Source: Dermatemys mawii
Lineage: Eukaryota; Chordata; Testudines; Dermatemydidae
Reading direction: 5' to 3'
Assembly (NCBI GenBank): GCA_007922305.1
Contig: ML677334.1
Span: 22,713,915 to 22,777,914, forward strand
DNA length: 64,000 nt
Both the position numbers and the translations under genes were made by a program. Below the pieces are notes generated by a model. That model was not told where the DNA came from. It saw only the letters and a list, made by a program, of their open reading frames with translations, and made no database searches. Below, piece after piece: positions 1 through 12,100 of this stretch (positions within the stretch are counted from its first letter, which is position 1; the number at the start of each line of letters is the position of its first letter).

Positions 1-581
1 ATATAGTGTATGCTTTGCCCCAGAACTCAAAAATACACCATGCCAATTTAGTTTTGCATTTTTCAGGTGTGGGGTTTAATAAAGGGTTTAAATCAAGACC
101 ACCTGAGACCAGTAGCTTACATGCTAACAAATCATGCATGATTCCAATAGTGATTAATGTTGAAAAATTAATTACCATGGCAACTCTGCCATCGTGTGAT
201 ACTGTAAATGGATTCTCAGATTCAACCAGAAGTTCAGTAGTGCAAAAATATACCTACTGGAATTGTATCCAGCCTTTCAATTTAATGAACATTCCAAACA
301 CCTTTAAAACTTCATTGTTTTTCTACATATTATTAGCTTCAGGTTTCCACTGCATGTAGAGTGGAAGGTATAAGAACTCTGACTTGAGCTCATATGTTTT
401 CAGCGGCTATCAGTTCTTGATGCTGTCTTAATATTGCCTAAGGGCCAAATTATGTCTGGCCCTGTGCAGAAGTGCTAATTGGTGTGGAGAGAAGATGTAA
501 GGAGCCTCTAACTACCAACCCTAGAATACCAGTTAGCTCCCATTCCTTGGCTATCTCAGGATGTAGCCCAGCTTCCCTTGG
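1..581. other. Unique intron sequence
   Basis: AT-rich sequence. I see no repeat, exon or RNA signature before the CA microsatellite. Confidence 0.5.
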
Positions 582-613
582 CACACACACACATACACAC
601 ACACACACACACA
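582..613. repeat. (CA)n microsatellite
   Basis: About sixteen CA units with one T interruption. It abuts the hAT insertion on its right. Confidence 0.95.
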
Positions 614-617
614 AGGG

Positions 618-992
618 CAGGGGTGGGCAAATTATGGCCCGTGGGCTAATTTTGTCCGGCCCCCCNNNNNNNNNNCGGGGGGTTGGGAGTCCCAGGGGGT
701 GTGGCTAGGGGGCGGGGCAGTCAGAGCACAGGGAGGAAGGGGATTGGATAGGGGGTGGAGTCTTGGTGGGCGTGGTTGGGGCGAGGGTCTCTTGAGGAAA
801 TAGTCAGGGGACAAGGAGTGGGGGGTGAATGGGTTGGGATTCTGAGGGGGGCAGTTGCGGGCAGGACGTGGGAGGGTGTTGGCTAGGGGGCGGGGACAGG
901 CTGTTTGGGGAGGCAGTGCCATTCCTACCCAGCCCTCCATACAATTTTGAATCCCGATATGGCCCTTGGGCCAAAAAGTTTGCCCACTCCTG
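618..992. mobile_element. Non-autonomous hAT element with assembly gap
   Basis: The left terminus CAGGGGTGGGCAAA is mirrored by TTTGCCCACTCCTG at the right end, a hAT-type terminal inverted repeat common in turtle genomes. Flanking octamers CACAAGGG (610-617) and CACTAGGG (993-1000) match at 7 of 8 bases and fit an 8-bp target-site duplication. The interior is G-rich with no transposase. Ten N fall in it. Confidence 0.8.
666..675. other. Assembly gap (10 N)
   Basis: Ten consecutive N inside a GC-rich element. Ten may be a placeholder rather than a measured length. Confidence 0.95.
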
Positions 993-995
993 CAC

Positions 996-1117
996 TAGGG
1001 TGACCAGGAAACAAGTGTGAAAAATCGGGACAAGGGTGGGAGGTAATAGCAGCCTATATAAGAAAAGTCCCAAATATCAGGACTGTCCCTATAAAACTGG
1101 GACATCTGGTCACCCTA
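996..1117. mobile_element. MITE with TAGGGTGACCAG termini
   Basis: Begins TAGGGTGACCAG and ends CTGGTCACCCTA, a near-perfect inverted repeat around about 120 bp. The body contains the motif pair TGTGAAAAATCGGGACA and GGACTGTCCCTATAAAA. A second copy sits at 60790-60911. The superfamily is not certain. Confidence 0.85.
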
Positions 1118-3092
1118 ACACACATACTCATGCCTCTCTAGTGGTCCACCCTCATGTGTACTCTGAATTACTGTTTCACCCTTTGGGGACCTGACAGTTA
1201 AAGCAGGTACCACACTGCTTAACAACGGCACCTCTAATCACACAAACTGTACTCACAGACAAAGCACCAGAGTTATACAGATCTGTGGAAAAATAATAAG
1301 CATGTGTGCAACACCCTCCCACAGTTTCCTCACCCCTCTTGAGTGTCCTTTAGATTGTAGTTACTGTCTTCAACGGAGTCCAGAATTCTTCTGCACCTCC
1401 GGCTCCTCCTGCCCAGTCCTGCCTTCTGCATTCCTTTGCTGGAGAGAGGCTCTGTTTTAACAGCAGATCCTGACTTTTGTCTTTGCCCTGGGATTTTTTG
1501 CCATTCATAGCAGCCTTCTGTGTTTGTTACCTTAGATCAGAATCGTTAGCAAGTCAGTAGTCTTTGGCTGGCAATCTCAGTACAACAGGAGCAGGTCAGC
1601 TGTGAACCTCTTGAACGTGGACAAAAAGGGCAACAGAAGGTCTTGATGCCTTTCCTGTTTGGATAAACATCAGTGATTGGGCTATCTACATCCATTGTCT
1701 GCCTTCTTGCAGAAGTGTAAACCCTCCACTCCTTTCCCCCGACTATGTCAACTGTTGTAGCCAAATAACAGATGTCATGATAGTAGACCAATAGTAAATG
1801 TACATTAATTTAAAAAATACAGATTAATCTCCCACATTCTTCACAAACATGCTAAATAATCCTTGATCATTTACAACCTTAAAATATTCATAAGCTCTTA
1901 TGTTCCCATCCCCTCTGCTTAATTATCACATGTCAATAGCTAGAGTGATTTTTTCCAGTTTCTAGTTATTTATATAGCAGTGCTGGGGACTGAGCTCTGG
2001 AAACTAAATATGTGGGCTATACTTTTAGATGTGCTGAGTTCTCTGCTTTGTGCTCTTATATCCCAGCAAGGTATTTCATTTTAGAAGAAAAAAAATACAT
2101 TCTTTGAATATGAATGGGGCAATGTCGTTCTCACAGTTGCTTGCTTTCCTTAGTTGCATTTTATGAGGCCACTGTGTATCTCCTCAGATCAGAATATACT
2201 GCAGATTTAAAACAGCTGTAATTGTAAGTGACTCTAAAAGCTGGACCAATTTCTATATTTTCTCACTAAGGAAATTAATTCTCTGCTGTGATGAAAACCT
2301 GCAGTCCAACAGCCATATACTCCCCTGCCTTTGCATACTTGCTAACAGTCTCAGCCAACATCCCAGGGTTGTTTATAGCTTGCAACAGAACATATCTTTC
2401 CATCCCACCTGATACCAAGAGCTGTTCTCTGTCTTGGCTGAACAGTCAGCCAGAAACCAGCAGTTCAAACCCTTCTCCTCAGCCAACATGTTTGCTCAGT
2501 GCTTTCATTTCTTTGTGACTATTCCCCATCTCTGCTTCGGCTTATTTAACAGCACAGACCACAGCAGGGAAGTTGTCACGAAGCCATGAAGACCATGAGT
2601 AGTCTGGGCAGGAAGAGGTGTCTGCTGGCCAGATACTTCAGTCTTCCACTCCCACTTCACCCACCATGAAGACTCAGAACCTCTGAGGAGGAAGCCTGAA
2701 TGGAAGAGAGAGGGAATCCTGAGGAAGTAGAATGGGTGGGAAACTTAGATGCAAATGCCACTCTCCATCTGTTGAAAGACTTGCACACCTCAACCTCAGA
2801 TCCCAATTTGTAAGAGTGGCCTTCAGAGGAAAAATGTACCTGTGCGTTGGAGGCCAGGTCCAAAGCCCATTGAAGTCAATAGAAAGGCTCTCATTGATGC
2901 TTAAGGATTTGGGATCCAATTCCATGTCTCTTCCCTCACCGTGTAGCTGCAATGATTCTTCCACACAATTAATATGCCAGAGCCATGTCTTGAAAACAAG
3001 GTGCATTTTCTGGTAGAAATAGAGAAGAGTCAGGTAATCCTCTGCTTAGCCTATTCCTCTTGGGACTTTGCATAATTTGTTCACTAAACAGC
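1118..3092. other. Intron sequence, little recognised
   Basis: No exon or full repeat seen. A short palindromic stretch near 2855-2905 (AAGCCCATTGAAGTCAATAG) resembles the small CATTGAAGTCAATGG repeats scattered through sauropsid genomes. Confidence 0.4.
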
Positions 3093-3102
3093 TTTGTAAG
3101 AA

Positions 3103-3950
3103 CAGTCCTGTGTGGATACACAAAATTTTCTGCAGATATCTGTGAATTTGCAGGGCCCTGCATTGAGGTCCAGGCTGAGGACAGCCGCACGGGCAGCAGT
3201 GGGGAGCCCACGTGGAGTTGCAGACCCTCCACCTGCCCTCGGCCAGGCAGGAAGCCTAGAGGGTGGGACTATGGACAGGGGCTGCTTTTAGCCTCCCCCA
3301 CACCCCTGCACTGTGGGCAGGTGGAGAGTCCACCATGGCTGCCTGGCTGGGCTTCACATTGGCCTGACCGGGTGAAAGGAACAGATCTCTGGAGCTGCCC
3401 GGGAGCTGCTCAGGCTCTCTGCCCAGGCAGGTGGAGGGTCCACCATGGCTTCCCACAGCTTCCTGCCTGGCTCTTACCATGGCCAGCCTGTAGCTCTGAG
3501 CCACGGCGGACCCTCCCTACGTCCTGGGCATGGGCCCAAGCAGCCACTGGCCCCACATCCCTGCCTTCCAGCCCCCCCCCCCCCTCCACCCAGGGCAGGA
3601 GGAGAGATCCAGGCTCCCCACAGCTGCCAGCGTGGCTCTCCCTGACCTGGCTCCAGCCAGGGTAGGAGGCAGCTTGGCACCACAGCCTGGCCATGGTAAG
3701 AGCCAGGTGGGCAGCTGTGGGGAGCTGCCACGGACCCTCCACCTGCCCTGGGTGGGGGTCCAAGCAGCCCCCCACCCAGTATCCCTGCTCCCCAGGCTCA
3801 TTGTCCAGGGCAGGTGGAGAATCCATGCTGCTGTTCCTCACAGCTGCGCGTCCAACTCTTACTGCCAAAATTTGTATCCACATCCGCGCTGCTATCCACA
3901 GAAATGATTCATGGATATAAAGCAGATATTTGCGGATTTGAAGGGCTCAC
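3103..3950. mobile_element. GC-rich non-autonomous hAT with internal inverted arms
   Basis: The ends carry related GTGGATAC/GCAGATATCTG motifs (3112-3150 and 3868-3945), and TTGTAAG occurs just outside both ends, fitting an 8-bp hAT duplication with a slight slip. The middle is about 65% or more GC and holds copies of GCAGGTGGAGGGTCCACC. One unit at 3421-3496 is repeated inverted at 3676-3752. Open frames of up to 201 codons run through it on both strands, but they reflect GC content rather than genes. Confidence 0.65.
3421..3752. repeat. Imperfect inverted repeat inside the 3.1-kb hAT
   Basis: The 3421-3496 segment (GCCCAGGCAGGTGGAGGGTC ... CTCTTACCATGGCC) reappears as its reverse complement at 3676-3752, about 75 bp per arm with roughly 80% identity by eye. 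The 180-bp loop includes a C13 run near 3573. Confidence 0.75.
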
Positions 3951-3959
3951 TTGTAAGTT

Positions 3960-5159
3960 ACTACTGTTCTAAACAGCAGAAACTTCCACTACATTCTCTT
4001 TGATCCCCAGCAAAAAGGTCACAGTTGTACTACCTCCAGTGGGGGGCTAGGAACAGCACAGCAACTGCCGGGGAGACCTCCATGACACAGGTTTTGGCTA
4101 TATTTTTTTCTATACCTTCATAGTCCTTCATTTTTGTGGTGCTAGAGCAGTATACCTGGCTTCAAATTTTTGCAGCTAGGTATAATATCCTGTACATATC
4201 CCCTTCAGATTCCTGACGAGGACTTTTGAACAATTACAGAAAAAATGACCCAAGACTATCCATCCCAGGTTTTACCCTCAGCCAGGATCATTCTGGATCA
4301 GGATATTAGCTGTTTAGTCGTTACTGGGTGAATACTCATAAAATGCAGACATGATAAATAAACCTAATAATGACATCCCTCAATATCAATTTAAAGAGAT
4401 CCCTAATAATCTGGGACATATCATTAGGAGCTTCCTTTAGATGCATCTTTACACAAAAAGTGGAGGCTATATGGCCCTAATAGAATTTTCAGTTCAACAG
4501 TGTTTTTCCCTCAAAATAATAAGGTCAAGAAAAAAGGAATTAACAATTGCCAGTGCTGACACATTCACTTTAGTATTGCAGATGGAATGATGCAATAGAC
4601 AGATTTATTTTCAGTCATATAGTTCTGCTCCTTGTATTCTTTTTAAGGTGAAAAGAAATGTAACCAAACAACAGTACGTCTGCTGCTTCTTAAATGGGTA
4701 CTTAGCAAAAGCTTAAAGGAGCTTTAAAAAAATAAATGTACTGCAGTGCTGTCTGATCTCTAAACCTCATACACTCATAGTTTGACTAGTTGAGATTCTT
4801 TAAAACAAATAGCTCACAAATGAATAATTCTGCTGTGGAATGCATCAACCCAGTCTTTATAACATCCTAAATAGTGAAGCATAATGGTTAGACAAAGTGC
4901 TTAAATAAACCATGGAGCAATTTCCATCAGCGACGTGTTAAAAACTCATTTTAAATTACTATCAGATGATGGGATAAACACAGAGTTTTAAAATAATAAT
5001 AGATTTAGGGCTGATTGCAAGAGGCTCTGAGTACCAACTGCTACTGATTTCAGGTGCTAAGCACTTCTCAGGGACAAATTCATTACTCTCTATAAAGGCA
5101 TGAGTATGTGGAAAGTGCTCCTGTGGTACTGGAGGGCCTGTAACATTTTATGTCAATTC
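3960..5159. other. Intron sequence, nothing recognised
   Basis: AT-rich, no repeat termini, no coding signal. Confidence 0.4.
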
Positions 5160-5385
5160 TTACTAGAATAAATTCCAGTCTAGTGATAAGGGATTGCACC
5201 CGGAGTTCAGTGTAGCATCTGGGTTCTGTTGCAAGCCCTGCCATTGATCTGCTGTGTGACTTCGGGGAAGTCACTTCGCCTCTGTGAGCACCTGTTTCCA
5301 CTCCTGTTCATAACTGCCCCGTTGTTGTGGTCTTGTGTTTTCCCAGTCTGTTTTCCGTGTCTGCCTCTTGTCTGTCATCTTATAC
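5160..5385 (+). mobile_element. CORE-SINE/MIR-like repeat, left part
   Basis: The stretch CTGCTGTGTGACTTCGGGGA followed by AGTCACTTCGCCTCTGTG is the typical core of MIR-type SINEs. The repeat is broken by a MITE and its presumed tail resumes at about 5866. Confidence 0.7.
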
Positions 5386-5865
5386 TTAGGCGATGTCTAC
5401 ACCTACAGTGGCATGTACAGGCGCTATATGGGCAGCTGCATGCCACAGTGAATATCAGGCTGTGTCCGCACTTGTCCCTGTGGTGCGTAGATACACGGGG
5501 CAGTGAAAGGCTCCAGCAGTGGGAAAGGCTCTGGAGTTTCTCGCTGCTGGAACCTTTCACTGCAGCATGGTATGGATCTGCTGGGGGGAAGCCAGAGCCT
5601 TTCTCTGCTGCCTCCCCACTGACGTGGAGAAAGGGTCTGGCAGTGGAGGGGGGGGGGCATAAAAAGAGCAATGGTAGACATTGGAGGCACTGCTTGTTCA
5701 TGTAGAGAGCTGTTTAGGGTATATACCCTGAGGTTCTGGCACGTAGGGCACTCTGCTAAGCTGTGCTTTATCGTCTGTACGGCTGTTTATACTCGTGCTA
5801 GCGAGGCATGCGGTGACTGTGCTATACACGCTGCCGTAAGCGCAGTGCATACAATTGAGAGGTAC
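5386..5865. mobile_element. MITE-like DNA element inside a CORE-SINE/L2-type tail
   Basis: Starts TTAGGCGATGTCTACACCTA, a terminus typical of turtle MITEs, and runs through GC-richer sequence with a near-palindrome GCTCCAGCAGTGGGAAAGGC / TGCTGGAACCTTTCACTGC. The right terminus is degraded (GAGGTACGTC). The long open frame here (5229-5705) crosses repeat borders and is not a gene. Confidence 0.5.
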
Positions 5866-5975
5866 GTCTTCAGGGCAGGGACTATCTTTATGTTACGTGT
5901 TTGTAAGTTGCCTAACACAATGGGACCCAGATCTCTGTTTTGGGTCCCTTAACTGCTACCACAACAATAATAATA
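5866..5975 (+). mobile_element. L2/CORE-SINE type 3' tail
   Basis: Contains GGGCAGGGACTATCTTTATG, CCTAACACAATGGGACCC and an AATAATAATA end, the tail shared by turtle L2 LINEs and CORE-SINEs. It continues the repeat interrupted at 5385. Confidence 0.7.
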
Positions 5976-6024
5976 CTCTCAGCTATGCATTTTAGTGTGT
6001 GTAGACATTTCATTTGTGAATAAG

Positions 6025-6119
6025 CATATAGAGAGAGAGGGAGAGAAGCGTGAATTTATTTAGATGTATGTGTGTGCAGGTATATGCATTATAAAAGAAA
6101 GAAAGAGAGAGAGAGAGAG
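6025..6119. repeat. (GA)n-rich simple repeat
   Basis: Two purine tracts: AGAGAGAGAGGGAGAG near 6030 and a longer GA run at 6094-6119. Confidence 0.85.
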
Positions 6120-8399
6120 TTTTTGATACCACTCTGTGTTCCTTTTACCAATGCTCTGGGAGAAGGGTATTTTGGATTCGGTCAAAGATGAGTTTACTTG
6201 ATGGCTATTTTAACATTTGTGGAAGCAAAAATGCATCTTGCGAGAGCTTTAGATAAAGAGTGCACTAATATGCATCCACAAATCCCATTCAGTCATCGTG
6301 ATTAGCCACAGCAGCTCAGCTGTTAAAGGTATCGTTAGAAAATGGGAAGGGATTGTGCATATGTTTGTGTGTAGGTAGGTGTTAATAAAAATCTGGTTTG
6401 CAGCTACTACTTCTCTGATCAGAATAAGAATTAGGCTACAGAGAAAAGCCAAACAACACAATGCACGGTAGGAGGGAAAAAGAAGTTATATCAATATTGT
6501 AATATCCTTCTCCCGTTTTCTTTGTCGTTCTGGAATGTGGCATAAGTGACACTTAGTAGTCACTGCAGGGAACAAAATGTAAAATAATAACTAGGATCTT
6601 GTAGACTGGAGAGGGATTGTTTGCAATTTCACATAAAAATAAATAAATGCATTACCATTGATTACTTCTATCCTGTAGAACCTTCACACAGATTTAAAGT
6701 CTCGTTTGCATATTTATTTCCAAATGAAACATAGACTCCTCAAACAATAATATTGAACCCATTTTTCTCTTGTTGCTTTGAAAAGTAGAATGGAAAAACC
6801 TGTTATAGACATGGCTCTGGGTTCAGACATTCTGTTTATTCATAAAGGGAGGAGGAAGCATTTGACATTTTAGACTTTTGTTCAGTTTTGCTCTTGATCA
6901 AAAAATATTTTATGCACTTCATGCACTTTTTTGCTCTGCTCTTTTGTTGGGTTAAGAGGACTTTTGATTTCTATATCTGAGTATAATAACTTTGAAAGAA
7001 ACAAGGACATTCCTTTAGGAATGTTTCTCTTCCTAAAAGAAAATAAAAAGGCTTTCTCCCCACCTTTTAAATAAGAGAAAAAAGGTGAAGACAGTCAGTC
7101 CAGTTGCTTTCCTTCACTTACAGTTTCTTAGGCTGGACATTCTTTTAGTAACCAAACATTTTGCTATTAGTTTTAAAGCTTTCCCCAAACAGAGGAAAAA
7201 GTATTGCCATTCTTGTGGTGCTGGAAATCCCCATTAGTATTTCAGAGCCATCACTGATACACTCAGACCATGAGCCTTAGGGAGCAGAGCTCTTATGGGG
7301 CCATATACAGTAACATTTCCTAAGCAATACAGATCTGCTCATGTCTCAGAGGCTTACAGGGATGGGGGGCATTTTTCTCCCATTTACTAGAAAGGCTCAT
7401 TCCACAGCAATGTCCAGGGCATCGTTTGAAGCTGCATCTGTCAAGGAATTATCTTGCACCGTCACGTAGAAATCTCTTTGCTGTGTTTTTTTTAAACATT
7501 ACAGCTTGGTAGAGGGCATAAACGAGCTTCTACATATGCTGCATTTGGCCACAGGGTTCCTGGTACAGTGATTCCTGTGTATATGGATGTGCACGGAAAA
7601 TTGGTACAAGTCCCACTTGAGTGTTGTGGAGATGCTACTGCTTAGAAAACAGCTCTCCAAACATAATGAGTGGGAAAGGAAATGTTATCAACAGATTGTA
7701 CCCAATGATATTTTTCTTCTGAATTAAAATGAAATGTTGAATGTGATTTATTTATATTGTTAGGCTATATATTTAAAAAAAATGTCTTCCTGTTGTGTAA
7801 GTCAGTTTTCTAAGACTTGCATTTTTTATTTATATGTAAAGCTCTGATGGGAATTGTTAGGAAGTGCAATATTTTATCCCACTGAGCGATTTATCTCAGT
7901 GTTGTTAAGCATAACAAGAAAAAGTAGGTACCAAAACAAGAAAATATGACATCTGAGCCTGAGAGGTGCTGAGTGCCTGGGCTTACCATCAACTTTGGTA
8001 GAAGGTGCAGGTGCTCAGCGCCTCTTAAATTCAGGCCCATAATATCTGCTGACAAATGGGGTTTCTGCTGAGTCTGTCAACTTATTGCCAGCTCCCTCCA
8101 GGTATGCTAAGTACTTCTTAGAAAAGTCCAGGTCTGAGACTTACATTATATGTATATAATATTTCTTGCTTAACTGTTTGCTTTTTATGCACCTTTTCCC
8201 ACCCCTGGGAAACTTCTCTCCAGTTGCAATGGAACCAGTGCAGTTCTCTTTGTGGGGGGCGGCCTGTGGAGACAATGTGCAGAGGGCAATCTCTAGCCAT
8301 TGGTCTGTATTCCCATGGAGAGGGACACAGGAGGTATGGAGCTGCTTCAGTAGCAGCTGCAGGGCAGCTTATGCTCACACTCGGCTAGGCGGGAAAAGG
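6120..8399. other. Intron sequence with one short LINE-like piece
   Basis: No exon seen. At 7958-8042 the paired GGTGCTGAGTGCC and GGTGCTCAGCGCC blocks, with TTCAGGCCC at the end, match a common sauropsid repeat. The rest is unassigned. Confidence 0.4.
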
Positions 8400-8640
8400 A
8401 TTCTGTTTCATTGCATAGCAGATTTAGATTAAATCTCAGGAAAAACTTCCTAGCTGTAAGAACAGTAGGACAATGGAACACACTGCCAAGGGAAGTTGTG
8501 ATAGCTCCTTCATTGGAGGTTTTCCAAAGGAGGCTGAATAGCCACCTGTCTTGGATGGTTAGACGCGACAAATTGTACATCCTGGCAGGGGATTAGGCTA
8601 GATGACCTTTGCGGTCCCTTCTAACCCTATGGCTCTATCA
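8400..8640 (+). mobile_element. CR1 LINE 3' end (relic ORF2 C-terminus)
   Basis: Frame 8411-8596 reads FRLNLRKNFLAVRTVGQWN and then LPREVVIAPSLEVFQRRL, the C-terminal signature of CR1 ORF2 (reverse transcriptase polyprotein). It is followed by the CR1 tail TAGGCTAGATGACC and GGTCCCTTCTAACCCTATGG. This is a 5'-truncated dead copy, as most CR1 copies are. Confidence 0.88.
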
Positions 8641-8838
8641 TTCATTGTCCCATATCTCTATGCGAATCCCATTTACTTAGTTGTGTTTGGGGACCAGAAT
8701 TTGTCTCCAGAGATTAGCTTCTGAGAAAGAGAGAGTTCATTCCATTTCATACCCCATTCCTAGTCCCCACTGGGAGAACCACTTCCCCTGCCACTTGTGA
8801 TTGCATATGATCCCACAGCAGTTGCTTAAATGGGCAAA

Positions 8839-8964
8839 AAGAACGAGGAATACTTGTGGCAAGCTTATGCCCAAATAAATGTGTTAGTCTCTAAGGTACC
8901 ACAAGTACTCTTTGTTCTTTTTGCTGTTACAGACTAACATGGCTACCACTCTGAACCCAGCACC
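8839..8964 (-). mobile_element. tRNA-derived SINE with inverted duplicate arm (locus 1)
   Basis: On the minus strand the SINE head (CTGGGTTCAGAGTGGTAGCC, GTTAGTCTG) starts at 8964 and runs to GCATAAGCTT near 8861. An inverted copy of the body segment follows: CAAAAAGAACGAGG...TGTGGC at 8835-8860 mirrors 8899-8923. The whole unit is flanked by a perfect 14-bp duplication, CTTAAATGGGCAAA, at 8825-8838 and 8965-8978. Confidence 0.85.
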
Positions 8965-9066
8965 CTTAAATGGGCAAATTATATTAGAAAAGTATGGATA
9001 TTCTTGTAGCTGTCTTTTAATGATATTTAGCCGCTTGAAACCAGGAGGAGAGCTAGCATCATATAA

Positions 9067-9125
9067 CCATCTAGCTCTGCAGACCACTAGTAAGCGCTCT
9101 TCAGACTGCAGTTTGGGAACCACTG
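9067..9125. mobile_element. hAT 3'-end fragment
   Basis: CAGTTTGGGAACCACTGGCC at 9108-9127 is a hAT-type right terminus (compare the CAGTGGTTC... left ends elsewhere). No matching left end was found. Confidence 0.45.
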
Positions 9126-9129
9126 GCCT

Positions 9130-12100
9130 AAGAGAAAGGCACATGAATAGAATGTATTTGTTCAGGTGGCAGAGTTAATGTTGCCAGAGGAGCCCTTGGC
9201 AATCAAACATCTTCTCCATCCCAACATTTTCAAGAGGTTTGTAAGAAACTGAGAAGATGAGGGAGGATATTTTAAGTCAGCACCTTTTTCTAGGTCACCC
9301 TGTAAGTTTTGTCTGTCCCATGGCATGGGCTGTTTATTTTTGCCTTGCCCAGCACTGAGCACATTACCAGTAATTAACAAATACTAAAAATGTTATTTAT
9401 TTTTTTATTTGAATTTGGATGGTGGTTAGCGGGCCATATTTAGAAGGGAGATCCTGGTTGTAGTAGGGAATTTCATTGGGTGGGGTTTGGGTAGAGATTC
9501 ACTGCATTGTAGAGATGCCATGGAGAGGGAGATACAGAACAATTTCTAGTGCTGTAAAATGCTGAGTTTTAAACCTTTCCTCCGAAGTCTCAGTTCCTTT
9601 GGATCCCTAATCATCTCTGCTTCCCTTTTCTTAACACCATCCAGTGTTAGTATCCTCCTGTAACTGAGCTGCCTACTGACCTGATAGTAGTATAGCCAGT
9701 GCAGTCTCACCTGTGATGTCTAGAGAGGGACTGTCGCCTCCCTGCTCTGAATCTGTATACCCTCTGGTTATGAAGTATAAAACCAGACTTTTTTACAGCT
9801 GTTTCACATTTCAAACTTATATATAATTTGCTGGCCACTATCCCTCTAAGATTCTTTCTGCATTATTGTTTTCCAGGTTTCTTTCCTGTTGAATTATCCG
9901 TGTTTCAAATTATTTTCCCCCAGACATATTTTCAAATTGAATCTTGCTTTGTTTTTGTTTTTTTCTGGACATATTTCTAATCCCTCTGGAACTCCTCTGT
10001 CCTCAGTGAAGTTCAAATGCCTGTTAGTTCAGTGTCATCTGTGAATGTCATTAATGTGCTGGTGCCCCTATATTCAGATTAAGATGTTAATTTACACCGG
10101 CCCTAACAACTGATTGCATTTTTAAAAAAGTATAAGGTTAAAATATCTGTAACTGAAACATTGCTTGGTGTTCCAAAAGAATAATTTTACTTTCACTAAA
10201 TGTCATCTCACTAGTAATGTAACTGTGATAGTTTGCATGTGGGCTACTGCTGTTACGAAGTTTTCTGAAAGGGCACTGTGTGTGTGTATATTGCAGCGAT
10301 ACATGTGAGTATTTCTGTGCTGTATATAGTATAATGTTGATGCTTTAGTTAAGATTAAACAGGCCCTTTTGTTTACTTGTGCCCCTCTATTTCCTTCCCC
10401 CTTGTATTGTTTATAACTTCCTAGAGTATAAAAATGACTTTGTGGTAGAAATAGAAATGATTTTTTGTATGTGGAAGGTTCCATAAAGTCCATCCAGCTT
10501 TTTAAATTAGCTGACCCTAAAGCTCTGTTTAAAAAAATAAGATGTGTTTTACATTCAGAGAAGTAAAACAGAAACAAGTCTGAATAAATTAAACTTTTAA
10601 AATAACAAAATCATTGTTTAAAATGGTGTAATGAATATGAATATTATGTTTCTTTCCACTAACTTTAGAAAAGCACAATAGCCTGCAACATTATGGGCTT
10701 TTTCAACACATATTTAAGCTCATTCTCAGAGCCACAAGTAACAGGAGAGTGTGATTAGACAGTACCCAGGATCTCATTTCAGAAAGTCTATATATCTTAT
10801 GAAAAGTTTGGGCTCTTAGGACTTCATCCCACTGACTTCTGTGGGACTGCACTTGTGCAGAAAGTTGTGGGTGCACGCCCTTATTTTAGAAAATTACCAG
10901 GTTTTATACCAGTATCTACACTTTGTGTGGTTGGCCTTTAATGATACCAAAGTTTGAATCTCTAAGTATCAGGAAAAGATGACTCCTAATTGAAAAGTGG
11001 TAGGTGCTAGGTGAAGGGCTGGGTGGTATTATTACTATTGTCACTGTTGTTATTAATAATAAATTCCTTGAAGCCAAATCAAGATATGGCACAACCCATG
11101 TACTTTCAATGCCCAACTTCTTAAAAATTCACTTTATAGGCTCCGTGTCAAATTCTGCTTTTATTTACCCCAAACAATGACCACGCATCTGAGTTCTGCT
11201 AGAATACCATTCTTCTTGTTGGTCCTTGCTGTGGTTCAGGCGGGCTGGAGCTGCTGAGATATACTCATCTATAACACTTTGAACTTCCCTTCAGTTGTTC
11301 TGCATGTTAATCCTTCAATGTCTTATTGAACACCGCTTGCCCTTTCCACCTCCGCTCAGCTAGGCAGCTGCTTCTGAGATGAACCATAACCGCAGCCGTG
11401 TTCGGGAAGGGTGCTGTTTGCTGCTGTTAGGTTTTGGTATCATTGTGACAAAAGAACAAGCATGCATTTGTTTCATGCTGTTTGTGATTATTTCAGCAGC
11501 AATGGAGTAGGACGGTGACTGAATGGGATGGGAAGAAGCTAGTTGGAAACCTAGGAGCCTAAACAGAACGTGTACTTTTAAATGTTCTCCGATGTTGTAC
11601 CTGCAGGGAGCCTAATATACGACATCATCTTATCAACTCTTACTTCTAAATACCCCTTGTATCTGGTAGCTTCTCCTGCTAAGACTCACTTCACATGGGG
11701 AGGAGGCAGTGTTGTGGCTAAGGTACTGAGAGCTGATTCAAAGCCACAAAATATTTCCTTATATTTTCTTGTATGGAGAGGAAAAAAATGAAAAAGAAAA
11801 GTGTTTGCCAAGATCAGAAGCAGCAGCTATTTGTAATCCAACATTGTTTTAATTGTGTGGACTGGTGCTGACAAACAATTCAGCCCTTGCTGCCAAATGT
11901 GCAATAGTTCTTCAGGGTATTGATCTCAGGAGGGGAATCTGACGTTTCCTTTCTCTGTATCATCCAAGTGAGGGGGGATATTAACTGTTATAAATGGAAT
12001 GGAAACTTGGATATTGTTTGATTGATGCAATGTGTTAGTGAATATTGGCATTCAACTCAATAACAGAATTAACAGACAAATGCTTGTTGTGGTAGGATCT

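Noticed and set aside
3060..3665. 201-codon open frame
   Set aside because: It lies in the GC-rich hAT, is proline/tryptophan/serine-rich from repeat units, and overlaps equally long frames on the other strand. No domain.
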